A DNA stretch of 17,566 nucleotides, from NCBI GenBank assembly GCA_003339415.1, contig PDHQ01000529.1, forward strand, positions 1-17,566. Reading direction: 5' to 3'. Below, piece after piece: positions 9,480 through 17,566 of this stretch (position 1 is its first letter; each line of letters opens with the position of its first letter). A model generated the notes under the pieces. The model ran no database searches. It had not been told where the DNA came from and saw nothing but the letters and a program-made list of their open reading frames with translations. The DNA is from Ophiocordyceps camponoti-saundersi (nom. inval.). Taxonomy: Eukaryota; Ascomycota; Sordariomycetes; Hypocreales; Ophiocordycipitaceae. The position numbers and the translations under genes are program-made.

Positions 9480-10960
9480 AAAAAAAGGAAATTACGGCCG
9501 TAATAGCTAAGGAAATATTATTAATTAATAAAGTCGGAGTAAGGGGGGCGCCTCCCTAGACCCTCTTAAACTCCGCTACTTATTCGATAATTACCTATAT
9601 AGAGACTAAGGTATCCCCTAAAATAATCTTACTAATACTCGCCTTAGCTTCTAATAAGGTAAGAGGTATAGTAAACTTTTAGGTTTAAGTTTACTACGAT
9701 TTAAAGTAAAGCTATATTCTAAGTAAAAAATTTTCGCGGTTACGATTAACTTATATAATATCGCTTTCCCCCCTAGAGTCGCTTTAGGCGTAGCTTAAAG
9801 CTATTATTATAAGGTAATAGAAAAAGCGGAGACCGCTTATAATATAAGAATAAAAAGTTTATATCTACGTTATTATAAGCGCGGGATTTGTAAAATATAT
9901 AAGAGTTATTAAATAGAAATTTTAATAAATTTTATTTTAAGGTTTATATATAAAAAACTTATTAAGGTAATCTTTATATAAGATTTTTACCTTATATAAG
10001 GTATCCTTAATATAGCGTTTACTAAGCTTTAGTAGCGCTAATAAGCTTTTAAGAACTTATTTAGCTTACTTATTATTATTTTTTATATTATTTAAAAATT
10101 AATTAAAGCTATTTTTTATAAAATAATAAGTAAGGAGTTAAACTTTACTTTTAAAGCTTTAACTTAAGCTAGTATAATTATAAACTTTACCTTAAACTCT
10201 GCCTCCTTTATAGCGCCCCTTATATAGCTAGTTTTAGTAAGAATAAAAAGGGAGGTACTTATATTAATAAAAGATATCTTAATAGTTAATAAAGTTTTAG
10301 CGCTTATTTCTTAAAAAGTTATTTAGAAAATTAATAAAGCTATAAGCTATTTTATAATAGTTACCGCGCGCTAATTTCCTAGCGGTAATCTTATTATTAT
10401 ATTTAACTTAAAATATAAAGATTTTACTTTTAGGAATAAATAAGTAGCTTAAGCTTTTAAAGCGGAGGCTAAGTATATATATTAAATTTATATTATTATT
10501 ACTAAGAGTACTTAAACTTTAATAGTATTATAATTATAACGCACTATTTAATATTATTAAAAAGGTAAATAAAGTTAATATAATTTAAGTAAAAGTACTT
10601 TAATTTTAGTATATTATTAGTAAAAAAGCCTTATAAACTTATTTTATTATAAGCTTAAGTAGCGTAAAAAATATAAATAAGTTTTACTTAAATAAAGTAA
10701 TTATAAACGTAAAAATAATTTATTATAAACTTTATAAAAACTTTATACGCTTTAAGTAATATTATAAATATTTTTAATTTAAATATATTACTAAGTATTA
10801 CTAAGAGGCCCCTTAATATAAATATTATATAGCTATTTTATATAATAATAAAGAAGAAAATTACCTTATATAAAAGGGAGAAAAACCTTGCTATTATATT
10901 TTATATAAAGGTATATATCTTATATAGTTAAAAGATTACCTAAAGTTTTAAAAATAGTAA
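9480..10960 (+). pseudogene. LINE ORF1 relic with zinc knuckles
   Basis: The first part (about 9533-10080, frame 3n+2) and the middle (about 10190-10530, frame 3n+1) read as a soluble, charged protein once stops are ignored. A V-T-A-R...P-S-G segment lies near 10360. The C-terminal part (10742-10940, frame 3n+2) has three Cys/His clusters with Cys codons now TAT/TAC. The first follows C-Y-K-C-x4-H-x4-C. The second is C-x2-C with a His and a Cys downstream near 10800-10860, and the third is C-x2-C with H and C near 10890-10935. ORF1 proteins of this type bind LINE RNA. The frame changes indicate indels. The start is arbitrary because ATG is lost. Confidence 0.72.
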
Positions 10961-11239
10961 AGCTATATTAAGTTTAGCTTTCTTAATAAACTTTACTTTT
11001 AATAATTATTATAATTTGCTTAGCTTTTAGCTTTTACTTAGCGGTAACTTTATAAAAATAATAAAAGCTTTATTATAATTTCTCTAAAAAAGTAAGTATA
11101 TTATAAATCCCTTAAAAATATACCTTATTAATTTTTTTATAATATATTACTTACCTAAATCTTTCTAAAAAGCTCTTAACTTAATAATACTTATAAAAGC
11201 TATAAGCTATATAATAAACTTTATAACTTATAACTAGCT

Positions 11240-11900
11240 TTATAATAATTCTAAGTAAAATCTATATTAATAAACTTTATATAATTAAAATAATTATAAG
11301 TAATTATTCTTAATATTTAATTTTTATAAAAATTATAACTTTATTATAAAATATATAAAAAATTAATTACTTTATTTAGCTTACTTTATTTAATAAGGAA
11401 AGCTATAATATTATTACTATATAAGAATTTTAGCTTAATATATATAATTACCCTTTACTTCCTAAACTTACTTTTTATTACCTTATCTAAAATAAAAATA
11501 AAGCTTTTTTTTATATATATAAATAATATAAAGTTAATAATTAAAACCTTATTATAAAGCTTAACTTTACTAAAGTTTCTTTTATAATAAGCTTTAAATA
11601 TTTATTATTTACTTTTTACTATTTAAAATATATATTAAACTTTTCTTATACTTATTACCTCCTCCTCCCTTTTTATATTTTACCTCCGCCTCCGCTCTGC
11701 TAATTATCTTTAGCGATTTTAACGCCTATTACCTCTCCTAAGATTTCTACGAATATACCTCCTCTTATTTTATAAAGCTTCTCTTAGCTTTTTACTAACT
11801 TTGCTTTAAACTCCTTACCCCTTTTTATAAAATTACCTAAAAAGTATATAAATAAAAGGCTAATATTATTAACTTAATTTAAAATATATTTAATTATTTC
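11240..11900 (+). pseudogene. LINE ORF2 endonuclease domain relic
   Basis: Two hallmark motifs of the exonuclease-endonuclease-phosphatase fold are visible. The first is N-I-I-x-I-Q-E, with the catalytic Glu as GAA at 11425-11427 in frame 3n+1. The second is S/G-D-F-N-A-H-H with the Asp at 11715-11717 in frame 3n, followed by a stop that was probably Trp and then a Leu-rich stretch (K-L-L-L-A-F). The domain would nick target DNA to prime reverse transcription. The frame differs between the two motifs, so an indel lies between them. The N-terminal boundary is uncertain; the catalytic Asn/His at the start were not located. Confidence 0.75.
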
Positions 11901-12479
11901 TTTATATATTTTAGCTTAGATTTTAATCTTCTTAGCTTTAATTATATCCCTTAATTTATATTATTTATTACCTTTTTTTTTAAATTTTACTTTAATATTA
12001 TACTAGAAGTATTTTAATTTTAATATTTTATAAATAAAATTAAAAAATTACTTTTTATTTTCTATTATTTAACTAAAGTTTATAATAAATATTAAGAAAT
12101 TAATAATATAGCTATATAAATAATTAAATATTATAGCTAGCTTAATAATTTTAAAATTACTTTAATAATATAATTTTTATTTATATTTATAATAAATTTT
12201 AAAAATTATTTTTATAATTTTAAATATAAAGTATATTAGGCAATATTAATAAGTATAGCTAGACTTTAATTATTAATAAATATATTAAAATACTGCTATA
12301 TAATAAAAATTATTTATTAGGAAAATAAAAAAAATAACTAAAAGTAATTTCTCGCTTTTATAAGTAATAACTTTAATATTATATAGTTTATAGCTTAGTA
12401 AGTAAAATTATATAGCTAGGCTTTTCTAAAGCTTATATATATTTTTTTAATAAGATATAAACTTTACTTTTTAATTATT

Positions 12480-13450
12480 TTTCTTAGAAAAATTAAAGCT
12501 TTTAGCTTATAAATTCTTTTTCTATCTTTTAGTAAATACCTTATACTTTCTTATCTCTAATTTCTTCCCTTTAATAAATATTCCTTTTTAAGTTACTAAA
12601 AATAAAGTTTATTTTACTATTTTTTATATTATATTATAAAAGTTTACTAAGCTTAATAATATTTTTATTAGCTCCTTAAAAAGTTATAAATAACTTTTTA
12701 TAATAATCTTAATTAAGCTTTTTTAAAAATATATTACTTATAGATATTTCCTTATTTAATATTAAACTTTTAATATTATAATTTTCCGGAAAGCGGAAAA
12801 AAGCTTAAAAGTTTATTAAACTTTAAGTAGCTATTATCTTATCTCCCTCCTTAATATTATAAGTAAAATCTTTAAAATTATAATAATAAAGAAAATATCT
12901 TATATAGTAAAGTTTATAGGAGTCTTATTATAAAGTTAGATAAGTAAAAAACTAGCTTAATTAGTTTATTAATAGCGCCTTACTTCTCCTAATAAAGTTA
13001 ATTTATATTACTTAAAATTTCTAAAGCTTTACTTTTTTTCTAATATTAGATATAATAAGCGCTTTTAATTATATTTTATATTTTAAGCTAATAAAAATCT
13101 TTAACTTTTTTAGCTTTTTTAAGTAAATTATAACTTTCCTCCGCTTTTACTTTTTTAACTATACCTTTTACTTAAAAGTTAATAGTAAACTATTAGACCT
13201 TTTTTTTATTTTTATTAAAGTCCCTTAAAGCTCCCTGCTCTCTCTAGTATTATTTATCTTATATATCGTATCTCTTTATAAGTACTTAAAATAAGTAACC
13301 GATATACTTACTATTAGATTTATAAATAATATTAATATTTTCAATATTAAGTATATTTTCGCTTAAGTTTACTATTAACTTAAATAAGCTTAAGGTATTT
13401 ATTATAATTAAGTAGCGGAGTATAAAATAACTTTTTAGTTACTTAAAAGT
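12480..13450 (+). pseudogene. LINE ORF2 reverse transcriptase domain relic
   Basis: In frame 3n+2 the RT core carries L-D-I-I-S-A-F-N at 13046-13069, matching the LINE pattern L-D-x-x-x-A-F-D with the first catalytic Asp still GAT. Next is V-P-Q-S-S-L-L-S-L-V-L-F near 13219-13255, equivalent to the P-Q-G-S-P-L-S-P-x-L-F motif with its Gln codon now TAA. The F-x-D-D box is at 13319-13330, now TTT ATA AAT AAT. The finger region upstream (12480-13000) is too eroded for clear motifs. The enzyme would perform target-primed reverse transcription. It is inactivated by stops and by Asp to Asn changes at the catalytic box. Confidence 0.85.
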
Positions 13451-13579
13451 AAGCTTTTTTATTTTATAAAAGCCCGCCTTATTAATATAACTCCGCTAGT
13501 CCTTAATAAGATTATTATTTAACTTATATAAGAGGTATATATACTTAAAGTTTAAATTTACTATAAATTTTAATAAAAG

Positions 13580-14400
13580 CCTTACCTCTGCTATTTTATA
13601 AAAAAGCTTAATTACTAATAGCTAGCTTTAACTAAGCTTATTTTATTTACTTAAGGCTTCTTACTCCTTTAAGCGAGAGAAATTTATATTAAGGTTATTA
13701 AGTTTATAATCGCTTATAGTATTATAATTTACTCCGCTCTAACCTTACTAGGCGGGGAACCTAAAAGCCTTATTTTCCGATAGCTAGCTATAACTTAATC
13801 TAAGTACCTTTATATTATCTTTAAAGTATATTAAGCTACCTCTTCCTATTATATTAAGTTTAAAACTTTTATCCCCTTTATTAATATTTACTTATTTTAC
13901 CGCGCCGCTTATAGCTACTAATTTCTCTATATTAAAAAACCTATAGCTTATATTTACTCTACTTTTAGAAAAATATTTATATACCTTTATTAATAATATA
14001 AAGGTTAGCTTTACCTTATTTATCTTCCTTTTAAATCCCTCTAATCTTTTTTTATTACTTAAGTATAAACTTTAGATATTTTTTTCTAATCTCTTAGGAC
14101 TTTAAAAGCTTATTTTTACGAAAAATAGCAGCTCCGCTAAAACTTTAAAAAAAGGAAGGCTTTAAAAGTATAGCTAATTCTTTAAATACCTTACTAATAA
14201 ACCGCCTTAATTAAAACTTAGCTATATTTTATAAATTTATTAAGGCTTTCTAAAATTCCTTAATAATACCCTAACTTAGCTTTATAATAGTAAAATTAGC
14301 CTTAATAAGTTTCTTTATATTTATAATATTTTTATAATTATAACTCCTTCTTACTTTTATAATAGTAAGAAAGATAAAATAATAGCTTACTTTACCTTAT
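13580..14400 (+). pseudogene. LINE ORF2 C-terminal region relic
   Basis: Downstream of RT, a stretch at about 13600-13930 gives the pattern common after the RT of fungal LINEs. A L-L-Q-A-R segment is followed by A-Y-x-x-I-I-Y, G-G-E-P-K and Q-S-K-Y/C-L, and then A-T with P-F-I-N-I-Y-L. Near 14270-14330 a weak V-K-L-A-L-I-S-F-F segment may correspond to the R-T-G-K-I-G-L-x-x-F-L motif that normally precedes a final CCHC cluster. No RNase H is recognisable between them, and the spacing (about 300 bp) is too short to hold one. The end near 14400 is approximate. Confidence 0.6.
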
Positions 14401-14884
14401 ATTATAAACTTACCGCTTATTAAAAAACGCGTTTATTTATATTTTTTATAAATTTAATTTAAAATTAAAAGAATTTTAATAAAGCTTTTAATTATAAAGC
14501 TATTATAAGCTTTTTTACTTTATAATTTATCTACTTATAATATTTCTATTAGTTTAATTTTTTATATTATTTTATAATATTTAAATATATTAAAATACTT
14601 AAATATAAAGTTTAAGCGTAAGAGATAGTTTTTAATATTTTTTACTATATAATTATTATTATCTATCTACTTTATATTTTACTTTTACTTTTATCCCTTA
14701 CTTTATTTAGCCCTATATAGCTTACTTCGCTTACTTACCCCTTTTCCCGCCTTATTTTTTACCTCGCTTATACTTAATAGTACTTTTAACTCCTATAAGC
14801 TTATCCTCTAAGTAATTATTATTACTTTTTACTATATATTTTAATATTACTAATATAAACTTTATAAAAGAAAGCTTTAATACC

Positions 14885-15060
14885 TAAATAAGGTCTAGCT
14901 TAGGCTTTAGCTTTTTTTTATTACTCTCTCTGCTTTTATCTCCTCTATTACTCCCTTATCTTTCTTTATATTATTTACTTTCTCCGCTTCGCTTATTTTC
15001 TTTATTTTACCCGCCCTTTTAACTTTATCTTACCTTTCCTTATCTTCTCTAACTATTATT
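14885..15060 (-). other. Possible minus-strand charged, Lys/Glu-rich reading frame
   Basis: Read on the minus strand, about 58 codons give a Lys/Glu/Arg-rich run with only one TAA until a cluster of TAA/TAG at its end. This might be part of a broken gene reading leftward, with low-complexity Asn/Ser/Thr repeats upstream of it at 15380-15650. Purine-rich DNA automatically encodes Lys and Glu, so this may be only compositional. No family is recognised. Confidence 0.25.
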
Positions 15061-15386
15061 TACTTTAATCTACTTCTTAATAATAATATAATAAGAATTA
15101 ATATCTAAGCTATAGCCCTATCTTTCGCCTCTAATTTTTTTTAGCTCTAGCTTTTACTCTCTTTTTAAGCGATTTAAGTTAAAAGTATATTAAAGCTTAA
15201 AAATATTCTCCGGAATATATTTAATTTAATTAATTTTAATATAATTTATTACTTTTTAATTAATATTATTTTATATTTAGTTAATATTATATATTATATT
15301 ATATATAAAAGAGCGGAGGTTTTATATTTTTAAATATATTTTTAATTAAAACTTTTATAAAAACTTTATAATAAGATTTTTCTAAG

Positions 15387-15416
15387 TAATAATAATAATA
15401 ATTATTATTATTATTA
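15387..15416. repeat. Perfect 30-bp (AAT)n/(ATT)n palindrome
   Basis: Five AAT units run directly into six ATT units, giving a 30-bp self-complementary sequence centred on AATT. More ATT runs follow at 15430-15450, 15473-15500 and 15611-15626, often bounded by ACCGCT. They could be RIP products of CAA/CAG/CAT-type codon repeats, or ordinary microsatellite growth. Confidence 0.85.
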
Positions 15417-16422
15417 TTATAAATACCGCTATTATTATTATTATTACCTTTTTTACTTTTATTATAAATTTTACTATTATTATTATAATTATTATTATTT
15501 AAGCTAGCGTTTTCGCCCCCGCGCTTTTTATTACCGCCTCTACTTCTTTTTTATATCCGCTATTACCGCTACTTTTACTTATAGTTTAATTATTATATTT
15601 AATATTACCGCTATTATTATTATTACTCCTCTCCCCTCCCCGCTTTTTACTTTACTTATACTAATAATTATTTATTTATTTAATATTTTAAGGTAAGCTA
15701 ATATTAATATATAAGAATTTTAGGAAGGAGTATTAATAATTATAATAATAAGAGTAATATTAAAGGTAGCTACTAAAGCGGCTAATTTTGCTAAAATACT
15801 CGCTTAAAATATTATTATTATTATATTAAGTTAAAGCTCTAATTTTGTATTTTATTTTTATATATTATATAAGTTAACTTAGATTTTTTTTTATTATTTA
15901 CTATTAGCTATATTTAAAACTCCGCTTTATTTTATTTTATTTTATATTTACTAATAAGCTATTTAGCTATCTTTTTTTATTAATATATCGCGCTACCTTT
16001 ATTATAATAGCTTATAATTTTTTTAAATATATTTATAACTTAGTTAATATTCTAAGCTTTAACTTTAACCCCGCCTCTAACTTTTAATATTACTTACCTT
16101 CTAATATTTATATTAAGCTTTAATATAATTATAATAGTTAGCTAATTATAAGCTTATATATTTTATTAGCTTTATATATAATTAACGCTATATAATATTA
16201 CTTATTTTATTATTTTTAATATAAAACTTTATAATTAGCTAGCTAAATTATATATATAATATAAAAAAAAGTTATAAAGCTTATTATAAATAATCTTAAG
16301 TATATTTATTATTATTATTTTATTAATATAGCTATATAACTTTTTTATCTTCTTTTTATTATAAAAGTTAAAAGGAAAGGTTAAAAGAGAGGATTAGAAA
16401 TATACTTTTTTCTAGAAATAAT

Positions 16423-16459
16423 AAAAAAAAAAAAAAGAAAAAAAAAGTAAAAAAAAAGA
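16423..16459 (+). repeat. Poly(A) tract
   Basis: Three near-continuous A runs separated by single G or GT, followed by ATATAGCCCCCC and then a T run. A plus-strand poly(A) is what the 3' end of a plus-strand LINE would leave, but it lies about 2 kb beyond the last recognisable ORF2 sequence, so the link is uncertain. Confidence 0.7.
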
Positions 16460-16548
16460 TATAGCCCCCCTTTTTTTAATTACTAATAGATAATAAAGTA
16501 GCTACCTCGCTATTTTATTTTACCCCTTTTTTTAAACTTTCTTTTCTC

Positions 16549-16636
16549 TACCCCGCCCTATACCGCCTCGCCTTATACCGCCCTATACCGCCCCGTACCG
16601 CCCCGCGCTACGCTATACTACGCCGTACCGCCCCGC
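16549..16636. repeat. GC-rich 10-bp tandem array (TATACCGCCC/CGTACCGCCC)
   Basis: About eight or nine imperfect 10-bp units built on ACCGCCC alternate between TAT and CGT starts, with variants such as TACTACGC. It is the most GC-rich island of the window. It has no CpA or TpG, so it offers RIP few targets; TAT/CGT differences between units fit RIP-like change. The 10-bp period is not a codon multiple. Confidence 0.8.
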
Positions 16637-17031
16637 TTCTCTTTCCGCCCTATATCTTATAAACTTTCCTTTCTCCGTATTCCCCTTTTTACTTTACTTT
16701 CTTATATTATCTAAGATTACCCTTAAGTAATAAGCTTATTATATTATATTATTTTTAGCTATTATTATATTTTTATATAAGCGTATAGTAAGCTTTTTTT
16801 TTATAATTAGGGGGTTTTATTTTATTTTAAAAGATTTTTCGTATTTAATATATTATAAAAGCTTTAAATATTATAAAAGCCTTTAGTATATAAATAATAA
16901 TAAAGCTATTATTATAAACTTTTATTATAAAAATAATAATTAATATAATATTATAATTTTCCTAAGTAATCTTTTTTATAATAAATATTATTAACTTTAA
17001 TAAATATATTAAAATTTTTATTAAAAGGTAA

Positions 17032-17357
17032 TATTATATACTAATACTTATAAGAATTTCTTTTTAAGATATTTTATAATAATTTTTAAAATTTCTAATT
17101 ATTATAATATAACTTATAGAAACCTTATTATAAAATTATATAGAAAAACTTTAAGGGGAAATTACTAGGAAATATAATTATTTCCTTATTAGGATTTTTC
17201 TAAGCCCTCTCCTATCTTTACTAGTATATGCTTTTATATATTTTACTAAGATTTCGCTTATAAGAGTTTTTCCTCTTTTCTTTCCTTTCTCCTTAGCTTA
17301 GAATCTTTATTTAGAGTGCTAATACTATTATTTACTTAACGTATCTTAGCCGTAATA
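17032..17357 (+). repeat. 3' LTR of the chromovirus (326 bp)
   Basis: Same length as the 5' LTR and gap-free. It begins TATTATATAC and ends CCGTAATA. It keeps some C and G that are lost in the 5' copy, such as GAGTGC near 17315 and ACGTATCTTAGCCG near the end, while losing others at its start, so neither copy is the better preserved throughout. Confidence 0.92.
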
Positions 17358-17362
17358 ATAAG
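17358..17362. repeat. Target-site duplication, right copy (ATAAG)
   Basis: Directly follows the 3' LTR and equals 476-480. Confidence 0.8.
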
Positions 17363-17440
17363 AAGGGTAATAAGAAGGGTAATAAGAAGGGTAATAAGAA
17401 GGGTAATAAGAAGAGTAATAAGAAGGATAATAAAATAAAT
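17358..17440. repeat. 12-bp minisatellite, right arm (GGTAATAAGAAG)n
   Basis: About six near-perfect 12-bp units continue the array interrupted by the LTR element. The unit matches the variant found just left of the 5' LTR. The last units drift (AGTAATAAGAAG, GATAATAAAATA) into the next array. Confidence 0.9.
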
Positions 17441-17566
17441 AATAAAAATACTAATAAAAATACTAATAAAAATACTAATAAAAATACTAATAAAAATACT
17501 AATAAAAATACTAATAAAAATACTAATAAAAATACTAATAAAAATACTAATAAAAATACTAATAAA
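17441..17566. repeat. 12-bp minisatellite variant (AATAAAAATACT)n
   Basis: About 10.5 perfect units of AATAAAAATACT run to the right edge of the window. The unit keeps the 12-bp period and the TAATAA core of the neighbouring array. Its perfect homogeneity suggests recent expansion relative to the RIP-scarred neighbours. Confidence 0.95.

Larger units (their letters stand above)
9480..14400 (+). mobile_element. Non-LTR retrotransposon (LINE, Tad1-like) coding core
   Basis: ORF1 with tandem zinc knuckles is followed by ORF2 with an apurinic-type endonuclease, a LINE-type RT and a Cys-poor C-terminal part, all on the plus strand and in the order of fungal two-ORF LINEs. The Tad1-clade label is my best guess from the ORF1 knuckles and the post-RT motif pattern. 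No RNase H could be seen. The span covers only recognisable coding parts; the real 5' and 3' ends, and any target duplication, were not found. It lies wholly between the chromovirus chromodomain and 3' LTR, so insertion into the chromovirus is the simplest reading. Confidence 0.8.
14401..17031. other. Unassigned 2.6 kb between LINE ORF2 and 3' LTR
   Basis: No protein family recognised on either strand. The plus strand is strongly pyrimidine-rich from about 14640 to 15180 and again near 16500-16700. The stretch contains trinucleotide repeats (15387-15640), a poly(A) tract (16423-16459) and a GC-rich 10-bp array (16549-16636). It may combine the 3' part of the LINE, a further degraded insertion and the chromovirus 3' untranslated region. 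The last bases before the LTR (TTAAAAGGTAA) could be a worn polypurine tract. Confidence 0.6.
481..17357 (+). mobile_element. LTR retrotransposon (Ty3/gypsy chromovirus) swollen by nested insertions
   Basis: Two 326-bp direct repeats bound a 16.2-kb interior that holds gag, protease, RT, RNase H, integrase and chromodomain-like relics in the order typical of a chromovirus. The chromovirus parts alone (LTRs, 807-2854, and 4635 to about 7810) add up to about 6 kb, the usual size for the family. The rest is a nested small LTR element and about 9.2 kb that includes a LINE. No part is coding-competent: TAA/TAG stops are dense, start codons are gone and the frame changes between domains. Assigning the outer LTRs to the internal gag-pol is an inference from order, orientation and size. 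Confidence 0.85.

Noticed and set aside
13960..14270. RNase H domain in LINE ORF2
   Set aside because: No D-x-x-x and E/D motifs are visible, and the interval between flanking motifs is too short for a complete domain.
14885..15060. Intact host gene on the minus strand
   Set aside because: No ATG, stop codons at its end, a low-complexity product and no recognised domain. Kept only as a weak feature.
1..17566. Mitochondrial or AT-rich protist genome
   Set aside because: High A+T alone would fit, but the specific absence of CpA/TpG, retained CpG, nested gypsy and LINE relics and stop codons in recognisable domains point to RIP in a filamentous fungus.
1..17566. Short open reading frames in all six frames
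   Set aside because: They lack ATG, are shorter than expected for genes, and overlap retroelement domains in other frames. They are shadows.

Overview
The window is an AT-rich, gene-dead block from a filamentous ascomycete (probably Pezizomycotina). It looks like repeat-induced point mutation (RIP) taken close to saturation. By eye I find only about 18 CpA and 28 TpG dinucleotides in 17.6 kb, where several hundred of each would be expected from base composition. ATG occurs about four times on the plus strand and TGA not at all. I see no intact protein-coding gene, tRNA or rRNA. Everything recognisable is a retroelement relic or a simple repeat, and protein families were recognised by reading through TAA/TAG as mutated CAA/CAG/TGG codons.

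Layout. Positions 1-127 are an 8-bp AT satellite and 128-480 a 12-bp minisatellite. An LTR retrotransposon is inserted in that minisatellite. Its two LTRs (481-806 and 17032-17357) are both exactly 326 bp, and it is flanked by the 5-bp duplication ATAAG. The minisatellite resumes at 17358 and runs to the end. Inside the LTR pair are relics of a Ty3/gypsy chromovirus in plus orientation: gag with a CCHC knuckle (about 900-2060), a protease region (2190-2700), RT-RNase H (4780-6160), integrase core (6740-7140) and a chromodomain-like tail (7540-7810).

Two things inflate this element from the usual ~6 kb to 16.9 kb. First, a small non-autonomous LTR element (2855-4629, 210-bp LTRs, duplication AATAT/AATAC) lies between protease and RT. 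Second, about 9.2 kb of extra DNA lies between the chromodomain and the 3' LTR. That stretch contains a plus-strand non-LTR retrotransposon (LINE, Tad1-like): ORF1 with zinc knuckles (about 9480-10960) and ORF2 with endonuclease, RT and C-terminal parts (about 11240-14400). Its flanks (7811-9479 and 14401-17031) are mostly unassigned and hold palindromes, trinucleotide repeats, a poly(A) tract and a GC-rich 10-bp array.

The genes no longer work together. The block is a nested retroelement graveyard whose order of insertion can partly be read: minisatellite first, then chromovirus, then the small LTR element and probably the LINE, with RIP over all of it. The most notable signals are the context of the few surviving CpA sites, the small unclassified LTR element, and the minisatellite repeat unit restored when the LTR element is mentally removed.
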